Assembly (NCBI RefSeq): GCF_036248275.1
Contig: NZ_CP109181.1
Coordinates: 8,608,618-8,672,617, forward strand
Length of the DNA: 64,000 bases
Origin: Streptomyces sp. NBC_01716
GTDB lineage: Bacteria > Actinomycetota > Actinomycetes > Streptomycetales > Streptomycetaceae
Reading direction: 5' to 3'
Made by a program: the position numbers and the translations under genes
Part shown: positions 52,035-60,614 of the stretch, in pieces
Numbering within the stretch: the first letter of the stretch is position 1
Layout of the letters: every line of letters starts with the position of its first letter
Notes under the pieces: model-generated
What the model was told of the DNA's origin: nothing
Seen by the model: the letters and a program-made list of their open reading frames with translations, nothing else
The model's database searches: none

Positions 52035-55000
52035 CTATCTGAAGCTCCTCCTGAGCACGGTGACAACTGTTCCCGCTGCCCGTCGCCCTTCTGCCGTGTG
52101 GCCTGCCGTCTGGCTGAACTCTCTCCAGATACGCGGGTGTTCGGGTGTGATGGTCTGCCGTTCGCCGAGCACCCCTTGGACCAGGCAGCGCCCGCTTCGT
52201 TGGAGCCGCTGCTCCAGCCACTGCCGGGAGACAAGGAGACTGTGGGCCGCACCGGTTGGGCGCTCCCAGGACAGGTACTGCACCTGGAGCCGCCCGTCGG
52301 TGTCGTACCAGCGGGGGCGGTCGGGGTCCCGTTGGAGTCCGCTGTCTCTCAGGAGCGGGTCATTGAGCAGCGTCACGGATACGGGTGCGTCGAGGGAGCA
52401 GTCGGAGCTCTGTGCACCCCAGTTGTAGGTCTGGGCGGTCGGGACAGCTGTGACGGGTTGTCCGGCGGCGTCCGTGGCGCGGTCGATCCGGGCCTGCGGC
52501 TGTGCGTCGAGGGTGCGCTCCAGCCAGCTGTCCCCATCGTCGACGGGGCCGTCCGCCCATTGCTCCGCGAGGTCGAGGAGTGACTCGGACTGCGTCTTCT
52601 CTCTCTTGTTCCTCCAGATGGTGAAGGCATCGATAGGCCCGGAGGCAACGGCCGGTGCGGGTGCCGGCTCCGGCGTGGCCGGGTCGGTGTCATCGTCTGG
52701 ACCATCCACGCTGTCCGGGCCGTCGTGGCTCGGTCCCTGGTCCGGGTACAGGAATGTACGCACGTGCCAGGTGTCGGGTTCCGGGTCGGTCCAGGGGCCG
52801 GGCACAGTGGGGAAGTCGGCGAAGAGGAGGCTGCGGCGTTCGGGGTCCTCGGGCATCAGCCGGTTCATCAGAGACCGGCCTTTAAGCCATGTGAGCAGGC
52901 TGGCGGACTGGCCGTCGGCAACGATCCAGCTGTGGATGCGGTGCCACTGCTCTGCCTGTCCGCGGGTGATGTTCCAGCCGCGACCGTCGTGATCATCCAT
53001 GGCCTGTTCGTGGAGGACGATCCACTCCCTGCCCTGATCGTCGGCCCGGATGCCCAGTTCTCCGAGGTCGGGCAGGTTGTTCGGACGGATGATCCACTCG
53101 TCGATACCGTCGTTGTCAGGCAGTACCGGGACGGGCGGAGCGAGAGGGTGTGAAGGATCGGAGGGCGGAAAGGTTGCGTTGTCCGCTTCTCTGGGGTCGC
53201 TTGCGTCGTCGTCGGCGTCGAACGGGTGCCGGGCCGGCGGAAGAGAGGGATCGATGTCGAGCAGGGACAGCCGTGCCGCGCCGGGGTACTCGGTGTCGTC
53301 GTCTTCGAAGGCCCGGTGGGGGTGACGGTGGTTCGCCAGTCTCTCCACCAGCTCGTGGAGGGCCATCCACTGGTACTTCTTGCCGATCCGTTCGCCTTTG
53401 TGGGACTGCCTTGAGCTGGGCATGCGTCCACGGAAGGTGTCGAACTCGGCGAAGAGCTCCGGTGACCATCCAAGATCGGCGACGCGGGCGAGAACCCACC
53501 GCGCGGCCCACTCTGCGTCCACCCGGGTATCGGCGAGGCGTTCGTCGTCGGCGGGTGGCGCCCTGCAGTCGTGCAGCAGCGCGTACTGATCGCGGTCGAG
53601 GACCTGCCGCCCCTTCCACCCGGTGAGGAGCTGCGTGACAGCGGCCGGTGAACTCAGGGCAGACCGGACCGACTCGGGGAGGCTCTCTGCGAAGGCGGGG
53701 ATGCGGGCGGTGTCCACCACGACAGGATCGTCGCGGCGCTGCCACGATGGCCGCTGGGGATAGCCGGACGCCAGAGGCAGCATGCTGAAATGGTTGACGG
53801 CCGACCGCACTTCGTAGTCCGCGAAGTCTCCCAGTGTTGACAGGGAGGAGCGAATCGAGCCCCACTGGGGCTGGTCCCGCTCGCGCCGCGGGAAGAGGTT
53901 GTCGAGATCGTCTTCCGCCGGGGCCTGCCCGATGTCCGGGCAGGGATGCGGGTGCCTGACCACCCCTGCTTCGTCGTCGGTGACGGCACCCGCGCCGTGC
54001 GCCATGGTCACGATGCGGGTAGCCGCATCGCACAGCAACGCGTTCCTCGAGGCATGCGCTGGCGAACCGGTGTCTCCGTAGACATATTCAATGATCCGCT
54101 GCGCGACCTGCTTCAGGAGGCCTCGCCGCCCCTCGCCCTCGCCACGGCGGGCCACGACCCCGTACGCGACCCACACCAGGCGCTCGAAGAGGTAGGAATC
54201 GTCCACCTTCCCGGCGTCCTCGTGCAGGAATCTGTCCAGGAGGGACACCAGCACGTCCCCGTGCCCCAGGAGCAGTTGCACGAGGGCTTTGGTTGCACGG
54301 TCCCGGAGGAACCGGTTGGAGGACGTGAGGGTCCAGATCAGTGTCGTGGCCGCCAGCCGGACGACTTCCTCGTTGCTGGGTGCGGGAGCAGTCACGGGCC
54401 GGCGTGTCCGGTCCCCGAGCCGGGGCTGGGCCGGACGGGACGAGGGGTGGAGATCCTGCGGGGTGGGGTACTGCTCGGCCCAGCGCAGCAGCCGGTGCAG
54501 CGCGGTGACGTCCCACAGCATCGTGTAGGTCTCAACACCCCACCAGGCGTCGCGTTCGGGCCGTGTTCTTCTCGCCAGTACCTGGTGGAGACGGTCGGCG
54601 TTCAGCAGATGCCCTGGCTCCGCGGCGACCGCCAGGACAGCCTCCAGCACGTCGGAGGTACGCCCGTGACGGGCCGCTGACTCGTTGAGGAGTGCGATGG
54701 TGCGTTCGGTGACGCTTCGTGTGCTGCGGAGGGGAAGCGTTTCCAGGAAACTACGGGCCAGGAGGTAGCGCTGCGTGTCCGCCCGGTCGTCGGGCTCGGT
54801 GGTCTCCGTCGCGGGCCGAGGAGGGGAGGCAAGGAGGTCGATGAGTTCCGTGCCGGTCTGCTCGGGCAGGAGAATCGACGCGGCTTCTTGATAGTTGGGT
54901 GCGGCCTGACACAGCCAGTTTCGCAAGGAGGAGTCGGCGGCCAGGTTTTGGCCCTGACGGAGCGACTTGATCTCGTCCTGGTGGGCAGCGAGGACCGACC

Positions 55001-57053
55001 GCACGACGCGGTCGTCGCCGAACGCCTGATAGGGGAAACCGATACCGACTTCTTCCTCCGCCCTGTAGGTCCGCTCGTGGGACACGATGCCCTGAGCGAG
55101 GAGTTCCCCGAGCATGGTGTCCGGCCACGTCGTGGCTGCAGGCGCGCAGGCGTCCGCAAGATCGCGGGCCTCACCGCGGGGAAGCACGGAAAGCCGTTCG
55201 GCGGCCATGCGTGTGGCAAGGGCGTCCACCGCACGGTGCACGGGCCGCTCGATGGGGTCCAGCCCGAGCCGGGAACAGATGGTCTCCGCCCGGTGATCGA
55301 CATAGGCGTCGAACACCGCGCTGCGGTCCCGCGGACGGCCACCCGATCCCCTGTCCCGGCTCTTGTTCAGGCTGTCCGCGTACAGCTTCACGAAGAGCGG
55401 GCTGGTGAAGACCGAGGCGAGCAGGGGGGTGTTGGGAAGAGCAGCCTGATTGCCCCGAAGGTAACTCTCGAGGCCTTCCATCTCCCGGCCTGCGAAGCCA
55501 GAGTGCACCGAAGTAGGCCCGTCGAAACGGTCAGGTACCACCAGAGATCTGAAGGTCGAGCGGCAGGACACCACCAGAGCGATGTGCCGGTATCCGGCCA
55601 GATGCCCCTGGAGAGCGAGCAGTTCGCTCTTCCAGCGCCCCGCGTCGGCGGAGTCATTGAGGGCATCGATGATCAGCAGGAAGCGGCTGCCGCTGGCCGC
55701 GCCCGCGGCGTCCATCGCCTGGAGGAAATCCCGCTCGGGGAGGGGGCCCAGTCCGCGTCTCCGCGCGATCTCGCTCAAAGGGCTGTGGCCGCTCAGCTCT
55801 TGCCCGAACACGACCAGCGCCGGCCGGTCTTTGTCCACGGCCCTTTGTGCGGCATCGACCAGCAGATGTGTCTTGCCCTGCCCGGCTTCCCCCAGGAGCA
55901 GCCACGCTCCCTTTTCCGCTGCCCGGGCAGCGCTGCTCTGCATCAGGTTCAGCACCCGCTCGCAGGCGTTGCGGGCACGTGCGAGAGCTCCCTCGCGTAA
56001 AGATTCCAGACTCTCGGATGCAGTCTGTGCGTGGCCCATGCCCGGCTGCGAGAGAGGCGGCGCCGAAGCATCACCACTTTCGGTCGGTTCTCCGGCGAAC
56101 TGGTCGGCCAGGCCCCTGAATTCGCCCAGCCGGTCAAGCATGTCCTCAGCCACAGCGGCTGTCTGCTCGGCGGGGAAACCGGAGCTCGCGGATGCCGCAG
56201 TCAGGTCTTGGACCAAGCTGTCCGCGCCCTCCCGCAGCGGACGTGTCCACAACTGCACCCACCGCGACAGCGCTTCGTGCGCCGGGCTGCTGTCCGGCGC
56301 AGGGTAGCGGTCATGCCACCACGTCATCTCGGAGAGGGCTGTCTCAAAAGTGGACTGCAGGTCCCGGGCCCGCTGAACACTCTGCCGGAGGAATTCCTGC
56401 GGCAGGGCGCACGCGTCCGCCACCTGGGCCAGCGGCAACGTCACATGATGTTCCGGGGTGTACCGCGAATCAGCCAGACGCTCAGCGAGCGTGACCTGTT
56501 CCCGTAACCACTCCGTGCCCAGCGCACGCTTTTCGAAGAAGAACCATTGGCGTCCCTCATTACCGGGCCGGGTCAGGCGTTCCAGCAATTCGCCACCACC
56601 GACATAGCGGATGTCGACACCGGCGAGACCAGGCAGTTCATTGTTCCACTTGACGACGTTGTTGTTCCACCGCTTTCGTGCGCCGGTACGCGGCGTGCCG
56701 CTCGGGGTGAAAGGAGTGGGATCGGAGAGGTCGAAGGGCGTGAGGAACTCAAGCCGGACGATCTTCCGGTGGGCGATGTTCTCGCCGACTGTCTTGGCGC
56801 TCTTCTTCGCCTGGGGGATCAGGTCTTCGATGCGGTGGACGAACTTGACCTGGTACCCGTGCGCGGCACTGCCGTCGGGGGCCTGGTCGTACCATTCGAC
56901 ACCGCCGTCCGGGGCGGCTGTCTTGATCGTCTCCCAGCCCGGAGGCGCTGGCGTGCGGAGCTGGAAGCACAGTTCTTCAAAGGCGCGATGCTGGCTTCCG
57001 TCCCATTCCCGGATGCTCTGCCAGTTGTGTGCCCTGCTGTCGTTTTCCGTCAC
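52035..57053 (-). CDS. Avs-like STAND NTPase with Mrr-type nuclease
   Basis: A 1672-aa protein. The N-terminus is an Mrr/PD-(D/E)XK-type nuclease: a helix with Glu27 (HRAFEELCFQLRTPAPPGWE), Asp49 and Glu53 in APDGGVEWYD, and Gln68-Val-Lys70 in GYQVKF. A STAND-type NTPase follows, with Walker A LLLGEAGQGKTHLLV near residue 390 and Walker B RFLLIIDALNDS near 455. The remaining 1100 residues are a helical-repeat-like sensor region. This order and size match single-gene Avs (antiviral ATPase/STAND) defence proteins, where the C-terminus senses phage proteins and the nuclease cuts DNA. The start is GTG 57053 with GAGGA upstream, not the longer frame from 57227. Which Avs type it is cannot be told by eye. 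Confidence 0.8.
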   Translation of the reverse strand: MTENDSRAHNWQSIREWDGSQHRAFEELCFQLRTPAPPGWETIKTAAPDGGVEWYDQAPDGSAAHGYQVKFVHRIEDLIPQAKKSAKTVGENIAHRKIVRLEFLTPFDLSDPTPFTPSGTPRTGARKRWNNNVVKWNNELPGLAGVDIRYVGGGELLERLTRPGNEGRQWFFFEKRALGTEWLREQVTLAERLADSRYTPEHHVTLPLAQVADACALPQEFLRQSVQRARDLQSTFETALSEMTWWHDRYPAPDSSPAHEALSRWVQLWTRPLREGADSLVQDLTAASASSGFPAEQTAAVAEDMLDRLGEFRGLADQFAGEPTESGDASAPPLSQPGMGHAQTASESLESLREGALARARNACERVLNLMQSSAARAAEKGAWLLLGEAGQGKTHLLVDAAQRAVDKDRPALVVFGQELSGHSPLSEIARRRGLGPLPERDFLQAMDAAGAASGSRFLLIIDALNDSADAGRWKSELLALQGHLAGYRHIALVVSCRSTFRSLVVPDRFDGPTSVHSGFAGREMEGLESYLRGNQAALPNTPLLASVFTSPLFVKLYADSLNKSRDRGSGGRPRDRSAVFDAYVDHRAETICSRLGLDPIERPVHRAVDALATRMAAERLSVLPRGEARDLADACAPAATTWPDTMLGELLAQGIVSHERTYRAEEEVGIGFPYQAFGDDRVVRSVLAAHQDEIKSLRQGQNLAADSSLRNWLCQAAPNYQEAASILLPEQTGTELIDLLASPPRPATETTEPDDRADTQRYLLARSFLETLPLRSTRSVTERTIALLNESAARHGRTSDVLEAVLAVAAEPGHLLNADRLHQVLARRTRPERDAWWGVETYTMLWDVTALHRLLRWAEQYPTPQDLHPSSRPAQPRLGDRTRRPVTAPAPSNEEVVRLAATTLIWTLTSSNRFLRDRATKALVQLLLGHGDVLVSLLDRFLHEDAGKVDDSYLFERLVWVAYGVVARRGEGEGRRGLLKQVAQRIIEYVYGDTGSPAHASRNALLCDAATRIVTMAHGAGAVTDDEAGVVRHPHPCPDIGQAPAEDDLDNLFPRRERDQPQWGSIRSSLSTLGDFADYEVRSAVNHFSMLPLASGYPQRPSWQRRDDPVVVDTARIPAFAESLPESVRSALSSPAAVTQLLTGWKGRQVLDRDQYALLHDCRAPPADDERLADTRVDAEWAARWVLARVADLGWSPELFAEFDTFRGRMPSSRQSHKGERIGKKYQWMALHELVERLANHRHPHRAFEDDDTEYPGAARLSLLDIDPSLPPARHPFDADDDASDPREADNATFPPSDPSHPLAPPVPVLPDNDGIDEWIIRPNNLPDLGELGIRADDQGREWIVLHEQAMDDHDGRGWNITRGQAEQWHRIHSWIVADGQSASLLTWLKGRSLMNRLMPEDPERRSLLFADFPTVPGPWTDPEPDTWHVRTFLYPDQGPSHDGPDSVDGPDDDTDPATPEPAPAPAVASGPIDAFTIWRNKREKTQSESLLDLAEQWADGPVDDGDSWLERTLDAQPQARIDRATDAAGQPVTAVPTAQTYNWGAQSSDCSLDAPVSVTLLNDPLLRDSGLQRDPDRPRWYDTDGRLQVQYLSWERPTGAAHSLLVSRQWLEQRLQRSGRCLVQGVLGERQTITPEHPRIWREFSQTAGHTAEGRRAAGTVVTVLRRSFR

Positions 57054-57279
57054 TGCCGTCCTCTGACCGTTCTGCTGGCCCACACCGCCCGCATCAGGTT
57101 CCAGCGTAGAGGGCCGGACTGACACACGAGGTTGTTCCACTGCTGGGGTACCAGACAGGTGCGGGCACCGCCACTGCGGCCCGGGACCATAGAGCGTCCG
57201 TCGTGCGGGAGGCCATGGAGCGCTCACGGCGCCGTCATCAGCGGCCGGGTGGGTATATACGACACTGGCCGAACCCAGG

Positions 57280-57300
57280 CCCTGACGTGCATCGTCAGGG
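57280..57300 (-). terminator. Hairpin downstream of the split XRE gene
   Basis: CCCTGACG (57280-57287) pairs perfectly with CGTCAGGG (57293-57300) around a five-base loop. It lies 80 bases beyond the XRE stop and 230 bases before the Avs-like start on the same strand. No T-run follows, so it may be a weak terminator or a regulator site. Confidence 0.4.
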
Positions 57301-57379
57301 TCTGGTGTGAGAAGCGTTGGCTTCTGCTGTCGAGATTGAGCAGGCCACTTGGGGCGAGAGTCAGTACCTTTTCTGGGGG

Positions 57380-58116
57380 TCAGGCGGCGTGTCCGGCATC
57401 CCGAGCCGGAGGCGGGGGCGGAGTGGGACGGTGGTGGCTCTTGGCCTCGTAGATCGTTGTGCTGCCGTCGGCGTTGCGCGTGATGAGGTCGGTCTTGTCG
57501 TCCCGGAAGGTGTCAGGCAGGGGCGAGTACTTGATTGCGTAGAGCTCTCCTGCGGAACGGCCGCCTGCGAGGGGCATGATGCTGATTTCGGAGGGGCCGG
57601 AGGAGGGGTTTTCGACACGGAGCGCTCGATCGAAGGTGGACCCGTTACGCCGGGCTTCTCTCGAGGCCAGGAAGGCGGTAGCGACGGCGACGGCGGTCGT
57701 GATCTCGTCCCGCGGCAGCTTCTGGAGGAACCGGGGATAGGGGTGGGGAAGGTTGAACGTGTCGATGTCGAGCGGCAGTTCGTCACGGACGAGGTGGTCG
57801 GGGACGGGCCGGGCCGACGCTAGTTCGTCGAGGCCGAGGCGGACGAGACGGGCGAGGTGGTCGGGGGGACGCCGGGCGGACGGGGGCTCGGGGCGGGTGC
57901 GGTGGGTGGTGATGCGGTGGTAGGCATCGATGTACGGGCGCTGTGCGTCGGGGCCGATGCCGCACAGGGTCAGGAACGTCACCAACTGCTCGGCGGTGGG
58001 CGGCAGTTTCTTGCGCTCCACGATCCGCCACGCCGTGGTGCGCGGCAGCGGCCGCCGACCGGGGGCGAGGCGGCTGTCGCTCGGCGAGGGCGCGCCGGCC
58101 CGTTCGTACACGACTG
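57380..58116 (-). pseudogene. 3' part of XRE-family gene split by IS copy 2
   Basis: The frame continues from the CTAG at the insertion site as LAVVYERAGAPSPSDSRLAP, then PLPRTTAWRIVERKKLPPTA and EQLVTFLTLCGIGPDAQRPY. It ends after a beta-rich region (DDKTDLITRNADGSTTIYEA). The segment resembles a second helix-turn-helix region plus an unknown C-terminal domain. The 5' part is at 59227-59565. Joined, they give a 359-aa protein in one frame. On its own this part has no start signal. Confidence 0.75.
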
Positions 58117-58120
58117 CTAG

Positions 58121-59222
58121 GGGCTGTTTGGGGTTCGGATCATGTAGTTGAGGTGAGCTGCTTCAGCCACATGAGCGATCCCCGGAGGTGAAGTCCTGCC
58201 TCGTAGCTCTCGGGGGACTTGTCATAGCGGGTGGCGAGCCCACGCCAGGTCTTGATCTTCTGGAAGCAGCGCTCCACAGTGTTGCGCTGCTTGTAGCGGT
58301 GCGCGTCGAAGACGACGGGCCGGCCGCCGGCCGAGCCCTTCTTCCGGCGGTTGGCAGCTTGGTCGTTCTTTTCCGGGATGACTGCGGTGATCCCGCGTCT
58401 GCGCAGGTAGGCGCGGTTGGCCTTGGACGAGTAGGCCTTGTCGGCGGCCACCGCCCCGGGCCGGGTGCGCGGGCGGCCCCTGGGGCCTGCGACGCGGATC
58501 CGGCCGAGCACCACCTGGAACTGCGGGCAGTCCGCCGCCTGGCCCGGGGTCAGCACGAGCACCAGTGGCAGTCCCGCCGCGTCGACCGCGGCGTGGACCT
58601 TGCTGCTCAGCCCGCCTCTGGACCTGCCGAGCCCGGCCGCCTCCGCCCGTGCCCGGCGACGGCGCCGTGCCGCGGACCGCTCCCGGCCCTCCTGCGAGTC
58701 GCCCGCGCCGGATACCGGCGGTGGCGCATCACCCGCAGGACCGGTCCCTGTTCCGGCAGCGGAACCCCCTTTTCCTCGGTCAGTGCCTGTTCGAGTGCGT
58801 CCAGGGTCTCCCCGGCGATCGCCAGACCTGCCGATTCGTGATGGGCCCGCACGACCGTGGAATCCACACTGACCAGTTCCAGCCCGACCTGCCCGCGTGC
58901 AGCAGCCTCGGCGATCAGACCGTCCATCAGCGCTTGGAACACCCCGGCCTTCGACCAGGCTCTGAACCGTGAATACACCGTGGACCAGGGCCCGTAGCGT
59001 TCCGGGACATCACGCCAGCCGCTGCCGGTGCGAAACCTCCACAGCACGCCGTTGAACTGGTCCCGCACCCGTCGAGGCAGCGGACCCGTCGCCGCCACCG
59101 GCAGACGTCCCTCGATCAACTCCCACTCGGGATCCGTCACATCAAAACGCGCCACGCAGGAGTTCTACCAGCCCAGGCCAGCACACCATTGAACCTCGCA
59201 AGATCCGAACTTCGAACAGCTC
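58121..59222 (-). mobile_element. IS5-family element, copy 2
   Basis: A 1102-bp element, same family and orientation as copy 1, 8.8 kb away. It is flanked by CTAG at 58117-58120 and 59223-59226. Deleting the element and one CTAG restores an uninterrupted reading frame of an XRE-family gene (...GDLGAALAVVYERAG...), which proves both the ends and the 4-bp target duplication from sequence alone. Confidence 0.92.
58140..59155 (-). CDS. Two-frame IS5-type transposase, copy 2
   Basis: The first frame begins at GTG 59155, contains the first catalytic Asp (VSVDSTVVRAHH) and, without shifting, would stop near 58607. The second frame, overlapping it, carries GLGRSRGGLSSKVHAAVDAA, the second Asp (AADKAYSSKA) and the Glu (NTVERCFQKIK), ending at 58140. 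A canonical -1 slippery heptamer A-AAG-GGG lies at the EEKG codons (about 58766-58773), so full-length transposase is expected from programmed frameshifting, as in many two-ORF elements of this family. All three DDE residues are present only in the fusion. Confidence 0.85.
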
Positions 59223-59226
59223 CTAG

Positions 59227-59565
59227 GGCAGCGCCGAGGTCGCCCTCGTTGTGGATGAGGGCGGGGGCCGGCGCCTTGAGGTGGCGGAGGCGGCCGCGCT
59301 GTGCGGTGCGGCCACGGTTGCGCAGGAGACGTGCCCGGGCCTGGTCGGCCGGGGTACCTGCGCAGGCACGCACGTAGGCGTCGAGGACGGCCGGGGAGGG
59401 CGCCGCGGTGCCGGACTCGGCGCGCTGGACGGCGCCGCGGGAGACGTTGGCAGCCTCGGCGAGGGCACGCTGAGGCAACCGCGCGGCCCGGCGCAGGGCG
59501 ATCAGGTGCTCGGCGAGGTCGGCGAAGGAACGGTCCGGGGTGCCGACGGCGGATGAACGGGTCAT
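59227..59565 (-). pseudogene. 5' part of XRE-family gene split by IS copy 2
   Basis: 113 codons from ATG 59565. A good HTH_XRE domain is present (LIALRRAARLPQRALAEAAN and VSRGAVQRAESGTAAPSPAV), followed by DAYVRACAGTPADQARARLL and a short basic linker. It is interrupted at GDLGAAL by the CTAG duplication and the insertion sequence. The ATG lies nine bases after the stop of the small membrane protein gene, so the two formed an operon. A truncated DNA-binding domain could still be made. Confidence 0.78.
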
Positions 59566-59574
59566 GGCGGGCGC

Positions 59575-59886
59575 CTACTTGCCTGCGGCCGTGGAAGACC
59601 GCACGGCGGTCTCGACGATGACGGTCACCAGCCGCCGGCCGCCCCGGGCCGCGGCCAGGGTGGCGGCGCCGATCGCTCCGCAGCCGCCCAGCAGCGCGAA
59701 GACGGTCTCCAACGGGGTGCCGACGAGGAACAGGGTGCTGCCCAGTCCCAGGACGGCGATCAGCAGGATCAGCGCGTGCGTGGACCCGAACCGCCCTGAG
59801 TCACCGTCCGGTTCGGCGGCGCCGGGGACACAGGGGCAGGCCGTTGCCGGTTCGGCCGGGCCGGGGAGGGAGGAGAGATCGCTCAT
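59575..59886 (-). CDS. Small two-helix membrane protein
   Basis: A 103-aa protein: a Pro/Ala-rich, probably disordered N-terminus of 35 residues, then two hydrophobic segments (HALILLIAVLGLGSTLFLVG and VFALLGGCGAIGAATLAAA) and a short basic tail. No family is recognised. It lies nine bases upstream of the XRE-family gene on the same strand. Such small membrane proteins often accompany XRE genes in Streptomyces accessory regions. Confidence 0.6.
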   Translation of the reverse strand: MSDLSSLPGPAEPATACPCVPGAAEPDGDSGRFGSTHALILLIAVLGLGSTLFLVGTPLETVFALLGGCGAIGAATLAAARGGRRLVTVIVETAVRSSTAAGK

Positions 59887-60614
59887 GGTGCGCAGGACTC
59901 CGTCCTGACGGGGGCCGCCGGCGAGGCGCCGGGGCCCAGGGCTACTGGTCGCAAAGTCGCGCAGCCCTTACGGCAGTTGGACCTGCCACACACGGCGGGC
60001 TGCGCTCGACATACCCTTCCACGCCCCGCAGTCCTCCGCCCCGTCCCCGTGCGGCTTTTGTCTGTTATGTGAAATTCTGGCCCCGTTGGTGTTCCCCGCC
60101 CCGCCACCGGATCCGTCACCCGGCCACCCCCCGAACTCCAGCATGCCACCGATGTCTTCCGCGTCTTCCGCGCCCGCGGTGGCCCACCGTTTGTTCCTGC
60201 CGACTTGCGGCCTGGACCCCTTCAGGAAGACGGTGGTCCCAGCACGACACCGACGGCGAGCCGCCGGTGTCCTCCTGACGGCTACTGGTCGCAAACCCGC
60301 ACCGCTTCAGGATGCCCGGCAGGCGCGTTGGACCGCGTCCGCCGACACGTCAAGCCGACACCACACCCGGTGTCGGCTTGACCTGCTTCCGGGCCCCTTG
60401 CCTGCCTGCCCGGTCGGCGCCGGGCCCGGGCTGGCGCCGACCCACCTCCACCAACGGATCACGGCCTCGACGGCTCGACAGAGGGTGATCAGTCTGGCCG
60501 GTTTGCCGAACCCGCCCGAACAAGACGCCAGGCAGCGCAAGCGGACTGCAGACCCGCCCTGGGACCAGACGCAGCCCACGCCACAGCCCCACATATCCCA
60601 CCTGCCTCTGCGTC
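59887..60614. other. Noncoding region with repeats, no gene
   Basis: About 730 bases without a supported gene. It contains a 15-base direct repeat GCTACTGGTCGCAAA (about 59940-59954 and 60281-60295) and the long hairpin listed next. It separates the minus-strand membrane/XRE genes from the plus-strand helicase, so promoters for both must be here. Confidence 0.45.
60349..60382. repeat. 14-bp perfect inverted repeat
   Basis: GTCAAGCCGACACC (60349-60362) and its exact complement GGTGTCGGCTTGAC (60369-60382) flank a six-base loop. Without a T-run it is not a standard terminator. It could be an operator, a transposon end or a replication/maintenance site on the accessory replicon. Confidence 0.65.

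Noticed and set aside
49325..59226. A 9.9-kb composite transposon formed by the two IS copies
   Set aside because: Each copy has its own CTAG duplication, and each side rejoins into its own gene frame, so they are two separate insertions; the outer flanks need not have moved as a unit.
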